Shown piece after piece: positions 14,205-20,132 of a stretch of 20,132 nt of DNA. This DNA is from Alphaproteobacteria bacterium (GTDB taxonomy: Bacteria; Pseudomonadota; Alphaproteobacteria; Rhizobiales; Devosiaceae), in assembly GCA_013152625.1 (NCBI GenBank), contig JAADFY010000149.1, positions 1-20,132 on the forward strand, in the 5' to 3' direction. Each line of letters begins with the position of its first letter. Positions within the stretch are counted from its first letter, which is position 1. The notes below the pieces were generated by a model that ran no database searches, had not been told where the DNA came from, and saw only the letters and a list, made by a program, of their open reading frames with translations. Made by a program: the position numbers and the translations under genes.

Positions 14205-14738
14205 TTGGCCAAGGGCACACAAAAAGGCGAAACGGTGCGGCTGGGGCCGCGGCTGGCGGCGGGCGCGGGGTTTGACGCGCTATACGCGGAAGGCATGGGG
14301 CTGGTGGAGGAAGTGGCGGGCTATCTGGACGGGACGGGACGGGCCGAAGCCAAAGAGCTGGAACGGGCGGTTTCGATTGTCTATGCCACCGAAAGCATGC
14401 GCTTAACCACCCGGCTGATGCAAATGGCCAGCTGGCTTTTGCTGCAGCGGGCCGTGCGTGAGGGGGAACTCAGCTCCGATGAAGCGCGTTCCGAACGACA
14501 CCAGGTGACCTTCCGCCGGGCGCCACAGCACGACCGGGCAACCGAATTTGACCAGTTGCCGGAGACGTTGCGTACGCTGATCTTTCGGGGGGAAGCGCTT
14601 TACGGGCGCATCATCAAGCTCGATACCATGGATCGCGGTACGCTTGAGGCTCCGTCTGAAAAAGATCTGCCGGCGGATGGAATAGGCGGTCAGCTCAAGC
14701 GATTGCGGGCCGCCTATGAGGGCTTGAAGCAGAGCTGA
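14205..14738 (+). CDS. rcdA: RcdA/DUF1465 family protease adaptor
   Basis: A 177-residue helical protein of the DUF1465 family, to which Caulobacter RcdA belongs. The family core is clear: FDALYAEGMGLVEEVAGYLDG (about 24-44), then YATESMRLTTRLMQMASWLLLQRAVREGEL (about 60-89), with an acidic, variable tail. In Caulobacter RcdA works with CpdR and PopA to bring CtrA and other substrates to ClpXP at the cell pole; assignment of that role here is by family. The start is a TTG at 14205 behind AAGGCAGG; no ATG fits the conserved N-terminus. It is convergent with rpmE. The upstream region holds a CtrA box, so feedback control is conceivable. Confidence 0.85.
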   Translation: MAKGTQKGETVRLGPRLAAGAGFDALYAEGMGLVEEVAGYLDGTGRAEAKELERAVSIVYATESMRLTTRLMQMASWLLLQRAVREGELSSDEARSERHQVTFRRAPQHDRATEFDQLPETLRTLIFRGEALYGRIIKLDTMDRGTLEAPSEKDLPADGIGGQLKRLRAAYEGLKQS

Positions 14739-14742
14739 CGGG

Positions 14743-14762
14743 TTGGTTCGGTTACGAACCAA
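14743..14762. terminator. Stem-loop between convergent rcdA and rpmE
   Basis: TTGGTTCG and CGAACCAA are perfect 8-bp arms around GTTA. The hairpin begins 4 bp after the rcdA stop and includes the rpmE stop codon. No T-run follows on either strand, so it is at best a weak bidirectional terminator or an RNA 3'-end stabiliser. Confidence 0.45.
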
Positions 14763-14976
14763 GAATACCTTTGAATTTTTCCTTAAAGCGCGAAACCCGA
14801 CCGCCGCGATCCACCAGATGGCCGGCGCCACCGATCCAGGCGGGATGGGTTTTTGGGTCGATGTCCAGCCGAAGGATGTCGCCTTCGTTGCCCCAGGTGG
14901 AGCGGGTGACATATTCAGTGCCGTCGGTCATGAGCACCTTGATGGTATGATAGTCGGGGTGGATATCTTTTTTCAT
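14752..14976 (-). CDS. rpmE: 50S ribosomal protein L31
   Basis: A 74-residue ribosomal protein. It begins MKKDIHPDYHTIKVLMTDGT and contains the conserved TRSTWGNEG and HPAWIGG segments. It lacks the zinc-binding cysteines of some L31 forms, as is usual in Alphaproteobacteria, and so does not depend on zinc. Length and ends are normal for the family. The ATG at 14976 has GGAG upstream. It is convergent with rcdA, and its stop codon lies in a stem-loop. Its promoter should lie in the 14977-15130 region; TATACA on the minus strand near 15122-15127 is a possible -10. Confidence 0.96.
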   Translation of the reverse strand: MKKDIHPDYHTIKVLMTDGTEYVTRSTWGNEGDILRLDIDPKTHPAWIGGAGHLVDRGGRVSRFKEKFKGILGS

Positions 14977-15437
14977 GGCCTTTTGTCTCCAGGCAGCGAT
15001 ATGCCAGCATAGACGCAGCTTGTGCCATAAAAGGCATCAACCAGGCGAAAGCGGGCCAGAATTTCATTCAAAACAAAGCCGGGCGCATAAATGACGCTGG
15101 CTTGTTTGTCGGCGCGGGTTGTATATCAACGCCGGGGTGGGCGCAAGTTCTGCAAAAAAAAACCGGCGACGGTTTTCGGTTTGCAACGTCAAAAGCGTGC
15201 GAGCGGCAGGGAGCGAGTGCGAAAATTCATTGCGAGTTGCGACCCGACGCGCGAATGCGTATCTAGGGTCCAGACCCATAAACGGGGACGATATGGCGCT
15301 TCAATTGGCAAAAACAAACACGGGATCGGTATGAGAACTGTTGAATTACCCGGTTGGTGTTTCACGGAACGCCGGCAGTTCCTTTTCCGGCTGACGCTGG
15401 TTCGCTGTGTTAACATGTGTGGCGACCGACGGTGAGC
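14977..15437. other. Gap of 461 bp between rpmE and the ABC exporter
   Basis: No convincing gene lies here. The part next to rpmE should hold its promoter. A terminator-like hairpin on the minus strand is at 15154-15176. A 12-bp palindrome, GGGTCCAGACCC, occurs at 15267-15278. Open frames of 60-215 codons cross the gap on both strands but have no recognisable sequence and no good ribosome-binding site. The exporter promoter must be in the right-hand part; I could not place it. Confidence 0.6.
15154..15176 (-). terminator. Terminator-like hairpin on the minus strand in the rpmE-exporter gap
   Basis: Read on the minus strand, AAAACCG pairs with CGGTTTT around TCGC and runs into nine T in total. 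The form is that of an intrinsic terminator, although the stem has only three GC pairs. No annotated minus-strand gene lies upstream of it. Confidence 0.4.
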
Positions 15438-17273
15438 ATGACGCGTCAAAAATCCGGCAACTCGGCTGTCGAACGTTATCCCCGCCGGTCCCGCCGCCGC
15501 CGGATGGCTGCGGAACTGGCCGAAGCGGGGCGCCCCAAGTCGATCAAACCGTTGCGGCGGATGATCCCGTTTGTCCTGCGCTATCCGTGGCGCCTGGCGG
15601 CGATGATGGCATTTTTGCTGATATCCTCCCTGTCCTCGCTGGCAATCCCGTTTGTATCGGGCAATGCCATTGATCAGGGACTTCTGGACAACAATGTTGA
15701 TCTGATTGCCCGGTTTGCCTGGGTCCTGATTGTTCTGGGAGCGCTTATCGCTGCGGCATCGGCGGCCCGGTTCTATTTCATCTCCATATTGGGGGAGCGG
15801 GTGGTCACGGACCTGCGGCAGGCGGTATTTGGGCATTTGCTGACCCTGGACGCCAGTTTTTACGACACCAACCGGGTGGGGGAACTGACATCGCGGCTGA
15901 ACGGCGATGTGGCCGTTATTCGCTCGGCAGTAGGGGCGACGGCCTCGGTGGCGTTACGTTCCTCGGTCATGGTGATCGGCTCCTATTTCATGATGTTTTT
16001 GACCAACCCGGTATTGACGGCGCTGGTCCTGATCATCGGGCCGGTGCTGTTTTTGCCAATTGTCTGGTTCGGGCGCTATGTGCGCCACTATTCCCGTGTG
16101 ACCCGGGATCGGGTTGCTGATCTGTCGGCCATGGCTACGGAAATTTTCTCATCGATCAAGACCGTCAAGAGCTTTACTCGCGAGCCGGACTGGCTGGATG
16201 AATATTCCATCGAAAGTGAGCGCTCCTACGAGGCCGAAGGTGACCGGCTGCTTGTGCGGGCGGCGCTGGTTGCCATGACCTTGTTTGTGGGGGCCACCGG
16301 TACGGTGGTCCTGTTGTGGGTGGGGGCGGTTTCGGTCCTGAACGGCACCATGTCGCCGGGTGAACTTGTCAAGTTCTTACTTTATGCGGGCATGGCTGCG
16401 GGGGCGCTGTCGGCGCTATCGGAAATCTGGGGCACATTGCAGCATATTGCGGGGTCAACCGAACGGCTGGTGGAATTGCTGGACACAAAACCGGGGCTGA
16501 AAGTGCTGGAGAACCCCGAGCCAATGCCCGAGCCGTCGCTGGGGACACTGGCGTTTGAAAAAGTCGATTTTTCCTACATGTCCCGGGACAAATCGCCGGT
16601 TTTGCATGGGATGGATTTCTCGGTCAGACACGGGGAAACCGTGGCGCTGGTGGGGCCGTCGGGCGCCGGGAAAACTACGGTTTTTGCCCTTGTTCAGCGG
16701 TTTTACGACCCGGACAAAGGTCGGGTGATGATTGACGGGGTGGATGCGCGGCGGGTTGATCCGGCCCTGTTGCGCAAGCGGGTGTCCTATGTGGAACAGG
16801 ACGCAACCATGTTTGCGGGCAGTATTGAATTCAACATCCGGTTCGGGCGGCTTGATGCCACCGATGAAGAGGTGCGGGCGGCGGCCAAAGCGGCGTTGGT
16901 GGATGAGTTCGCCGACGCATTCGAGAACGGGTACGACAGTCTGGTGGGGGAGCGGGGCGTCATGCTTTCGGGCGGACAGCGCCAGCGGGTGGCCATTGCC
17001 CGGGCGTTACTCAAAGACGCGCCGATCCTTTTGTTGGATGAGGCGACCAGTGCCCTTGATGCGCAAAGTGAAAAACTGGTGCAGACGGCGCTGGCACGGC
17101 TGATGAGGGGGCGGACAACGCTGATCATAGCCCACCGGTTGGCAACCATTCGCGATGCGGACCGTATTTTAGTGCTCGATCAGGGCGTTTTGATCGATGA
17201 GGGGACCCATGACGAACTGATCAAGAAAGGCGGGCGCTACGCTGATCTGGCCAAATTGCAGTTCAATGCCTGA
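15438..17273 (+). CDS. Half-size ABC exporter (MsbA/ABCB type), membrane and ATPase domains fused
   Basis: About 611 residues. Residues 1-40 are basic and cytoplasmic. Six membrane helices follow (about 40-330), typical of type IV ABC exporters, with FYDTNRVGELTSRLNGDV as the usual coupling region. The ATPase domain has Walker A GPSGAGKT near 405-412, the signature LSGGQRQR near 509-516, Walker B ILLLDEATSALD near 530-541 and the switch histidine in IIAHRL near 563. It would work as a homodimer, exporting a lipid, drug or peptide; substrate unknown. I chose the ATG at 15438; an in-frame ATG at 15417 lacks a ribosome-binding site. It stands alone, convergent with rpoN. Confidence 0.92.
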   Translation: MTRQKSGNSAVERYPRRSRRRRMAAELAEAGRPKSIKPLRRMIPFVLRYPWRLAAMMAFLLISSLSSLAIPFVSGNAIDQGLLDNNVDLIARFAWVLIVLGALIAAASAARFYFISILGERVVTDLRQAVFGHLLTLDASFYDTNRVGELTSRLNGDVAVIRSAVGATASVALRSSVMVIGSYFMMFLTNPVLTALVLIIGPVLFLPIVWFGRYVRHYSRVTRDRVADLSAMATEIFSSIKTVKSFTREPDWLDEYSIESERSYEAEGDRLLVRAALVAMTLFVGATGTVVLLWVGAVSVLNGTMSPGELVKFLLYAGMAAGALSALSEIWGTLQHIAGSTERLVELLDTKPGLKVLENPEPMPEPSLGTLAFEKVDFSYMSRDKSPVLHGMDFSVRHGETVALVGPSGAGKTTVFALVQRFYDPDKGRVMIDGVDARRVDPALLRKRVSYVEQDATMFAGSIEFNIRFGRLDATDEEVRAAAKAALVDEFADAFENGYDSLVGERGVMLSGGQRQRVAIARALLKDAPILLLDEATSALDAQSEKLVQTALARLMRGRTTLIIAHRLATIRDADRILVLDQGVLIDEGTHDELIKKGGRYADLAKLQFNA

Positions 17274-17604
17274 TCGCGACCAGCCCGTCCGGCGCGGTTT
17301 GGGTGAAGCCCATGAGGCAAAAGAACCACCTTTATCTCTGACTTTGAGCTCAGCGAGCGAAAGCGAGCCGGCCCTTTAGGCCGCCCCTGCGACGGCGAGG
17401 TGCGAGCCTTTATGCGAGCAGCCGCCATTAAAGAACCCGCCCCGAATAGCCGTGAGCGAAAAACCAGCCACCCGGCGCGAGGGAAAAAGAGCCACCCGGC
17501 GCACACACTTTTGTATCACCCCGGACTTGATCGGTGGGTCTGGATATGAGGTCCCGGCTCGGAGGCCGGGACGGTGCGGTTTGGGTGACGACCAAACAAG
17601 GGCG
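17274..17604. other. Gap of 331 bp between convergent ABC exporter and rpoN, with repeat sequences
   Basis: No gene is seen. The 12-mer GCCACCCGGCGC occurs twice, at 17467-17478 and 17491-17502, 24 bp apart. Near the rpoN end is an imperfect palindromic element, described separately. No classical intrinsic terminator with a T-run is visible for either flanking gene. The place where hpf and ptsN often follow rpoN in related genomes is occupied only by this gap. Confidence 0.65.
17513..17590. repeat. REP-like palindromic element
   Basis: GTCCCGGC (17551-17558) and GCCGGGAC (17565-17572) are perfect arms around a 6-nt loop, preceded by ACCCCGGACTTGATC. This combination resembles the dispersed CCCGGACTTGATCCGGG / GGTCCCGG...CCGGGAC intergenic repeats I recall from many alphaproteobacterial genomes. 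It may also serve as a transcription barrier between the convergent genes. Dispersal in this genome cannot be seen from one window. Confidence 0.55.
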
Positions 17605-19125
17605 CTAGAATTGCGCGGCCCGTAACTGCCGCCGCCGGATAACAGATGATCCCAGCCCCATCGCTTCACGATATTTAGCCACCGTCCGCCGGGCGATTTC
17701 GATCCCCTGCTCTTGTTGCAGCATGGCGGCGATCGTGTCGTCGGACAGCACGGAACCGGCTTTTTCAGCCGCAATCAGCTCCCCGATCCGGTGACGCACG
17801 GCCTCGGCGGAATGCTGGGTCCCACCATTTGCCGCCCCAAGGGCTGTGGTGAAAAAATACTTCATTTCCAGCAGGCCCCGGGGTGTTGCCAGATATTTGC
17901 TGGCCGTTACCCGGCTGACCGTGGATTCGTGCATTTCAATGGCGTCGGCGACCATTTTTAAGGTCATGGGCCGCAAATGGGTCACCCCATGTTCCAGAAA
18001 ATCCGCCTGCTGTACGATAATTTCCGCCGAGACCTTCAATATCGTTTGTGCCCGTTGATCGAGGCTTCTGATCAGCCAGTTCGCCGTTTGCAAACAGTCG
18101 GCCAGATAGCTTTTGTCCCGCCCGTTGCGGCTTTGGGCGCTCACGGATGCATAGTATGTCCGGTTGACCAGAACTTTTGGCAACGCCTCGGAATTGAGTT
18201 CGAGCTGCCAGGCGCCATTACGCCCCTTGGTCACAAATACATCGGGCACCACCATTTGTGTGGTTATTCCGGCATAGCTGAGCCCGGGGCGCGGGTCGAG
18301 TTTTCGAATTTCAGCCACCATGTCGGCAATATCTTCAGCCCCGGCACCGATTTTTCTGGCCAGGCCGGCCAGATCGTACTTTTCAACGAAAACGAGATTT
18401 TGCAGGAAAGTCTCCATGAGCGGGTCAAGCCGGTCGCGGTCCCTAAGCTGAATGGCCAGACACTCCGCGACATTGCGGGCAAACACACCCAGGGGGTCGC
18501 ACCCCTGTATCGCCCCGAGCACCGCTTCAACTTCCTGTTCTTCGGTGCCCAGCCGGGCGGCGATAACGTCGAGCCCGATCTCGAGATACCCCGCCTCGTT
18601 CAGTCCATCAATGAGATGAGCCCCAATGAGGCGATCTGCGGGATGGCCAAGAATAAGCGCCACCTGGGTGCCCAGATGTTCCCGCAGGGTGGTCGGGGAC
18701 GGCGCCAGGGCTTCAAAACCGCCATCCGGCCCGCTCTGCCCCGCCGACAGGGCGCCAAAGGGTTGCCTTACCAAAGATTGCGAAATGGCGTCCTGGGCCA
18801 CCTGTTCGGGAAATATATCACCAACCTCGGCGTCCAGATCGCCGGCAATGGCCACGGCACTGCCAAGATGTTCGAAATTTTCAACGCTGTCCTTGATATG
18901 GGCACTGCCGTCGGGGGATGTATCGGGCTTGTCCGCCTCAGTAATCCCTGAAATATCCGGCTCCGCCTCGGCCCGTTCGAGCAACGGGTTGCACTCGATT
19001 TCGCTGGATACAAACGCCTCCAGCTCCACATGGGAGAGGGCCAGCAACCGGATCGACTGCATGAGTTGCGGCGTCATTTTCAGGGTTTGCGACTGGCGCA
19101 AGTCCAGCCGTGGCGCCATTACCAT
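17605..19125 (-). CDS. rpoN: RNA polymerase sigma-54 factor
   Basis: A 506-residue sigma-54. Region I at the N-terminus is Leu/Gln-rich (LDLRQSQTLKMTPQLMQSIRLLALS, about 6-30), the part that contacts enhancer-binding ATPases. An acidic region II follows (about 50-110), then the core-binding domain and the helix-turn-helix MTLKMVADAIEMHESTVSRVTASKYLATPRG. The RpoN box, ARRTVAKYRE (residues 478-487), reads the -24 element. All hallmark parts are intact and length is normal. ATGs at 19125 and 19119 are both possible starts; I kept the first. It lies 134 bp behind lptB in the usual alphaproteobacterial order, with a sigma-54-like promoter in the gap. Confidence 0.96.
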   Translation of the reverse strand: MVMAPRLDLRQSQTLKMTPQLMQSIRLLALSHVELEAFVSSEIECNPLLERAEAEPDISGITEADKPDTSPDGSAHIKDSVENFEHLGSAVAIAGDLDAEVGDIFPEQVAQDAISQSLVRQPFGALSAGQSGPDGGFEALAPSPTTLREHLGTQVALILGHPADRLIGAHLIDGLNEAGYLEIGLDVIAARLGTEEQEVEAVLGAIQGCDPLGVFARNVAECLAIQLRDRDRLDPLMETFLQNLVFVEKYDLAGLARKIGAGAEDIADMVAEIRKLDPRPGLSYAGITTQMVVPDVFVTKGRNGAWQLELNSEALPKVLVNRTYYASVSAQSRNGRDKSYLADCLQTANWLIRSLDQRAQTILKVSAEIIVQQADFLEHGVTHLRPMTLKMVADAIEMHESTVSRVTASKYLATPRGLLEMKYFFTTALGAANGGTQHSAEAVRHRIGELIAAEKAGSVLSDDTIAAMLQQEQGIEIARRTVAKYREAMGLGSSVIRRRQLRAAQF

Positions 19126-19194
19126 GCGAATTGTTCCAACAGGGCACCCGGCCCGCTATCCATCGCCCGATCATACGGTGATTTGCCGTTGGCA

Positions 19195-19210
19195 AACAAG
19201 TTTCGTGCCA
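19195..19210 (-). promoter_or_regulatory. Candidate sigma-54 promoter upstream of rpoN
   Basis: On the minus strand TGGCACG-AAAC-TTGTT matches the -24/-12 consensus TGGCACG-N4-TTGCW except for T in place of the C of the -12 GC pair. Spacing is exact. The expected start near 19184 leaves a leader of about 60 nt to rpoN. The altered -12 makes activity uncertain. Confidence 0.35.
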
Positions 19211-19259
19211 AACAGGGATGGGCGCGGCGCGGAATAGCCGCAGGCGAAGAAAAACCTGC

Positions 19260-20021
19260 CTATTCCATGGAGAACCAGTCGCCAAGATAAACCCGGCGCG
19301 CTTCGGGATCCCGGGCGATGGTTTCCGGCTTGCCCTGCACCATGACCTTGCCGTCATGAATGACATAGGCCCGGTCCACCAGTCCCAGGGTTTCGCGCAC
19401 ATTGTGGTCGGTGATCAATACGCCAATTCCCCGTCCGGTCAGCTGGCGCACCAGACCCTGAATGTCCTTGACCGCGATCGGGTCTATTCCGGCAAACGGC
19501 TCATCGAGCAACATGAACCGCGGCTCGGCTGCCAGCGCCCGGGCGATTTCCACCCGCCGCCGCTCGCCCCCCGAAAGGGCCAGCGCATCTGATTTGCGCA
19601 AATGGTCAACGCTGAACTCCTCCAGCAGGGTATCGAGCCGCTGTCGGCGCTTGGCCGGGGTGCCTGGCCGGGATTCAAGGATTGCCAGAATATTGTTTTC
19701 AACGCTCATGCCGCGAAAAATGGAGGGTTCCTGCGGCAAATAGCCCACCCCCAGCCGGCCACGCTGGAACAGGGGAAGCCTTGTAATGGGCCGGCCTTCG
19801 AGCAAAACTTCGCCATGGTCGGGCCGGACCAGCCCCATGATCATCGCGAACACGGTGGTTTTGCCGGCTCCGTTCGGGCCTAAAAGCCCCACCGCCTCCC
19901 CGCGCCGCACCGCCACCGAGACATTGTCGACCACTTTGCGCCGCTTGAAGGATTTTCCCAACTCATGGGCCACCAGCCAGTCGGTGGGCGTGGGGTTGTT
20001 GTCGGTCATGCCGTTTGACAC
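19260..20021 (-). CDS. lptB: LPS export ABC transporter ATP-binding protein
   Basis: A 253-residue cytoplasmic ATPase that powers lipopolysaccharide extraction with LptF and LptG. Walker A is GPNGAGKT (48-55), the Q-loop lies in VGYLPQEPSIFRGMSVENN (92-110), the signature is LSGGERR (149-155), Walker B is FMLLDEPFAGIDP (169-181) and the switch is D205-H206 in ITDHNVRETL. The YLPQEPSIFR.MSVENNI stretch is typical of LptB. The start is a GTG at 20021, 5 bp after the lptA stop; an ATG four codons in (20009) is an alternative. It forms an operon with lptA upstream. Confidence 0.95.
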   Translation of the reverse strand: MSNGMTDNNPTPTDWLVAHELGKSFKRRKVVDNVSVAVRRGEAVGLLGPNGAGKTTVFAMIMGLVRPDHGEVLLEGRPITRLPLFQRGRLGVGYLPQEPSIFRGMSVENNILAILESRPGTPAKRRQRLDTLLEEFSVDHLRKSDALALSGGERRRVEIARALAAEPRFMLLDEPFAGIDPIAVKDIQGLVRQLTGRGIGVLITDHNVRETLGLVDRAYVIHDGKVMVQGKPETIARDPEARRVYLGDWFSME

Positions 20022-20026
20022 CGGGC

Positions 20027-20132
20027 CTAACCTGCCGGGCTGAACGTTCCGGTTACCCGGCCGCCCTCGCCACCGCCGGAAAACGCTGACGTGCCCGCCC
20101 CGATGTCGATGACCAGTTCATTGCCGGAGATT
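20027..20132 (-). CDS. lptA: LptA, C-terminal end only (cut by window edge)
   Basis: The last 34 codons of a gene running in from the right edge: ISGNELVIDIGAGTSAF, then a Gly-rich stretch and GRVTGTFSPAG before TAG. NELVIDIGAG-S-F followed by RV-GTFSP is the end of alphaproteobacterial LptA/OstA proteins, the periplasmic bridge that carries LPS from the inner to the outer membrane. It stops 5 bp before the lptB GTG, the expected order. The call rests on the short tail and the neighbour. Confidence 0.8.
   Translation of the reverse strand, partial: ISGNELVIDIGAGTSAFSGGGEGGRVTGTFSPAG

Noticed and set aside
15267..15278. Palindrome GGGTCCAGACCC considered as an operator or insertion-site remnant
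   Set aside because: It is short, has no partner copy in the window and no nearby transposase or regulator; noted only as part of the gap.
17977..18951. Plus-strand open frame of 324 codons
   Set aside because: It is a shadow of rpoN, whose regions I, HTH and RpoN box are all in the minus-strand frame.

Overview
The window looks like a piece of an alphaproteobacterial chromosome, most likely from the order Hyphomicrobiales (Rhizobiales). The evidence is the set of lineage-typical genes: a TrcR/DUF1013 cell-cycle regulator, a DUF1192 small protein, an RcdA/DUF1465 protease adaptor, a cysteine-free L31 ribosomal protein, the lptA-lptB-rpoN order, and a small RNA resembling the rhizobial suhB (alpha-r14) family. 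GC content is high (roughly 60% or more by eye) except for one two-gene insert. I saw no tRNA, rRNA, CRISPR array, insertion sequence or prophage gene.

Layout. 1-2582: trcR (minus, runs off the left edge), a 60-aa DUF1192 protein, an unrecognised multipass membrane protein and a class I methyltransferase (minus). 2748-3979: an AT-richer pair made of an unrecognised 247-aa protein and a PIN-domain nuclease, overlapping by ATGA. It looks like a toxin-antitoxin-type or defence cassette set between ordinary genes. 4135-10794: a copper and respiration block. A minus-strand operon encodes a CuA subunit II, a B-family-like heme-copper oxidase subunit I and a membrane-anchored, methionine-rich cupredoxin. 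A WHG-type TetR regulator lies just upstream of it. Divergent from tetR are a DUF2306 membrane protein and, after 205 bp, a Tat-exported CueO-like multicopper oxidase. 10815-13878: a class C beta-lactamase-like serine hydrolase, a short-chain dehydrogenase (minus), and an ABM-fold protein coupled to a YafY-type WYL regulator behind a 26-bp palindrome.

13879-14976: a consensus CtrA box, a small RNA with two anti-Shine-Dalgarno CCTCCC motifs and its terminator, then rcdA and convergent rpmE. 15438-17273: a half-size ABC exporter. 17605-20132: rpoN, lptB and the 3' end of lptA on the minus strand (LPS transport and sigma-54). The usual hpf and ptsN genes are absent immediately downstream of rpoN.

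Three parts deserve most attention. The first is the PIN nuclease with its unknown partner (2748-3979). The second is the compact oxidase operon whose cupredoxin carries a rusticyanin/sulfocyanin-like Cys-x4-His-x4-Met site plus a long Met-rich repeat, which suggests a copper protein acting as electron donor or copper buffer for its own oxidase. The third is the CtrA box - small RNA - rcdA arrangement, which would place a translation-repressing RNA beside the gene of a CtrA-degradation adaptor.
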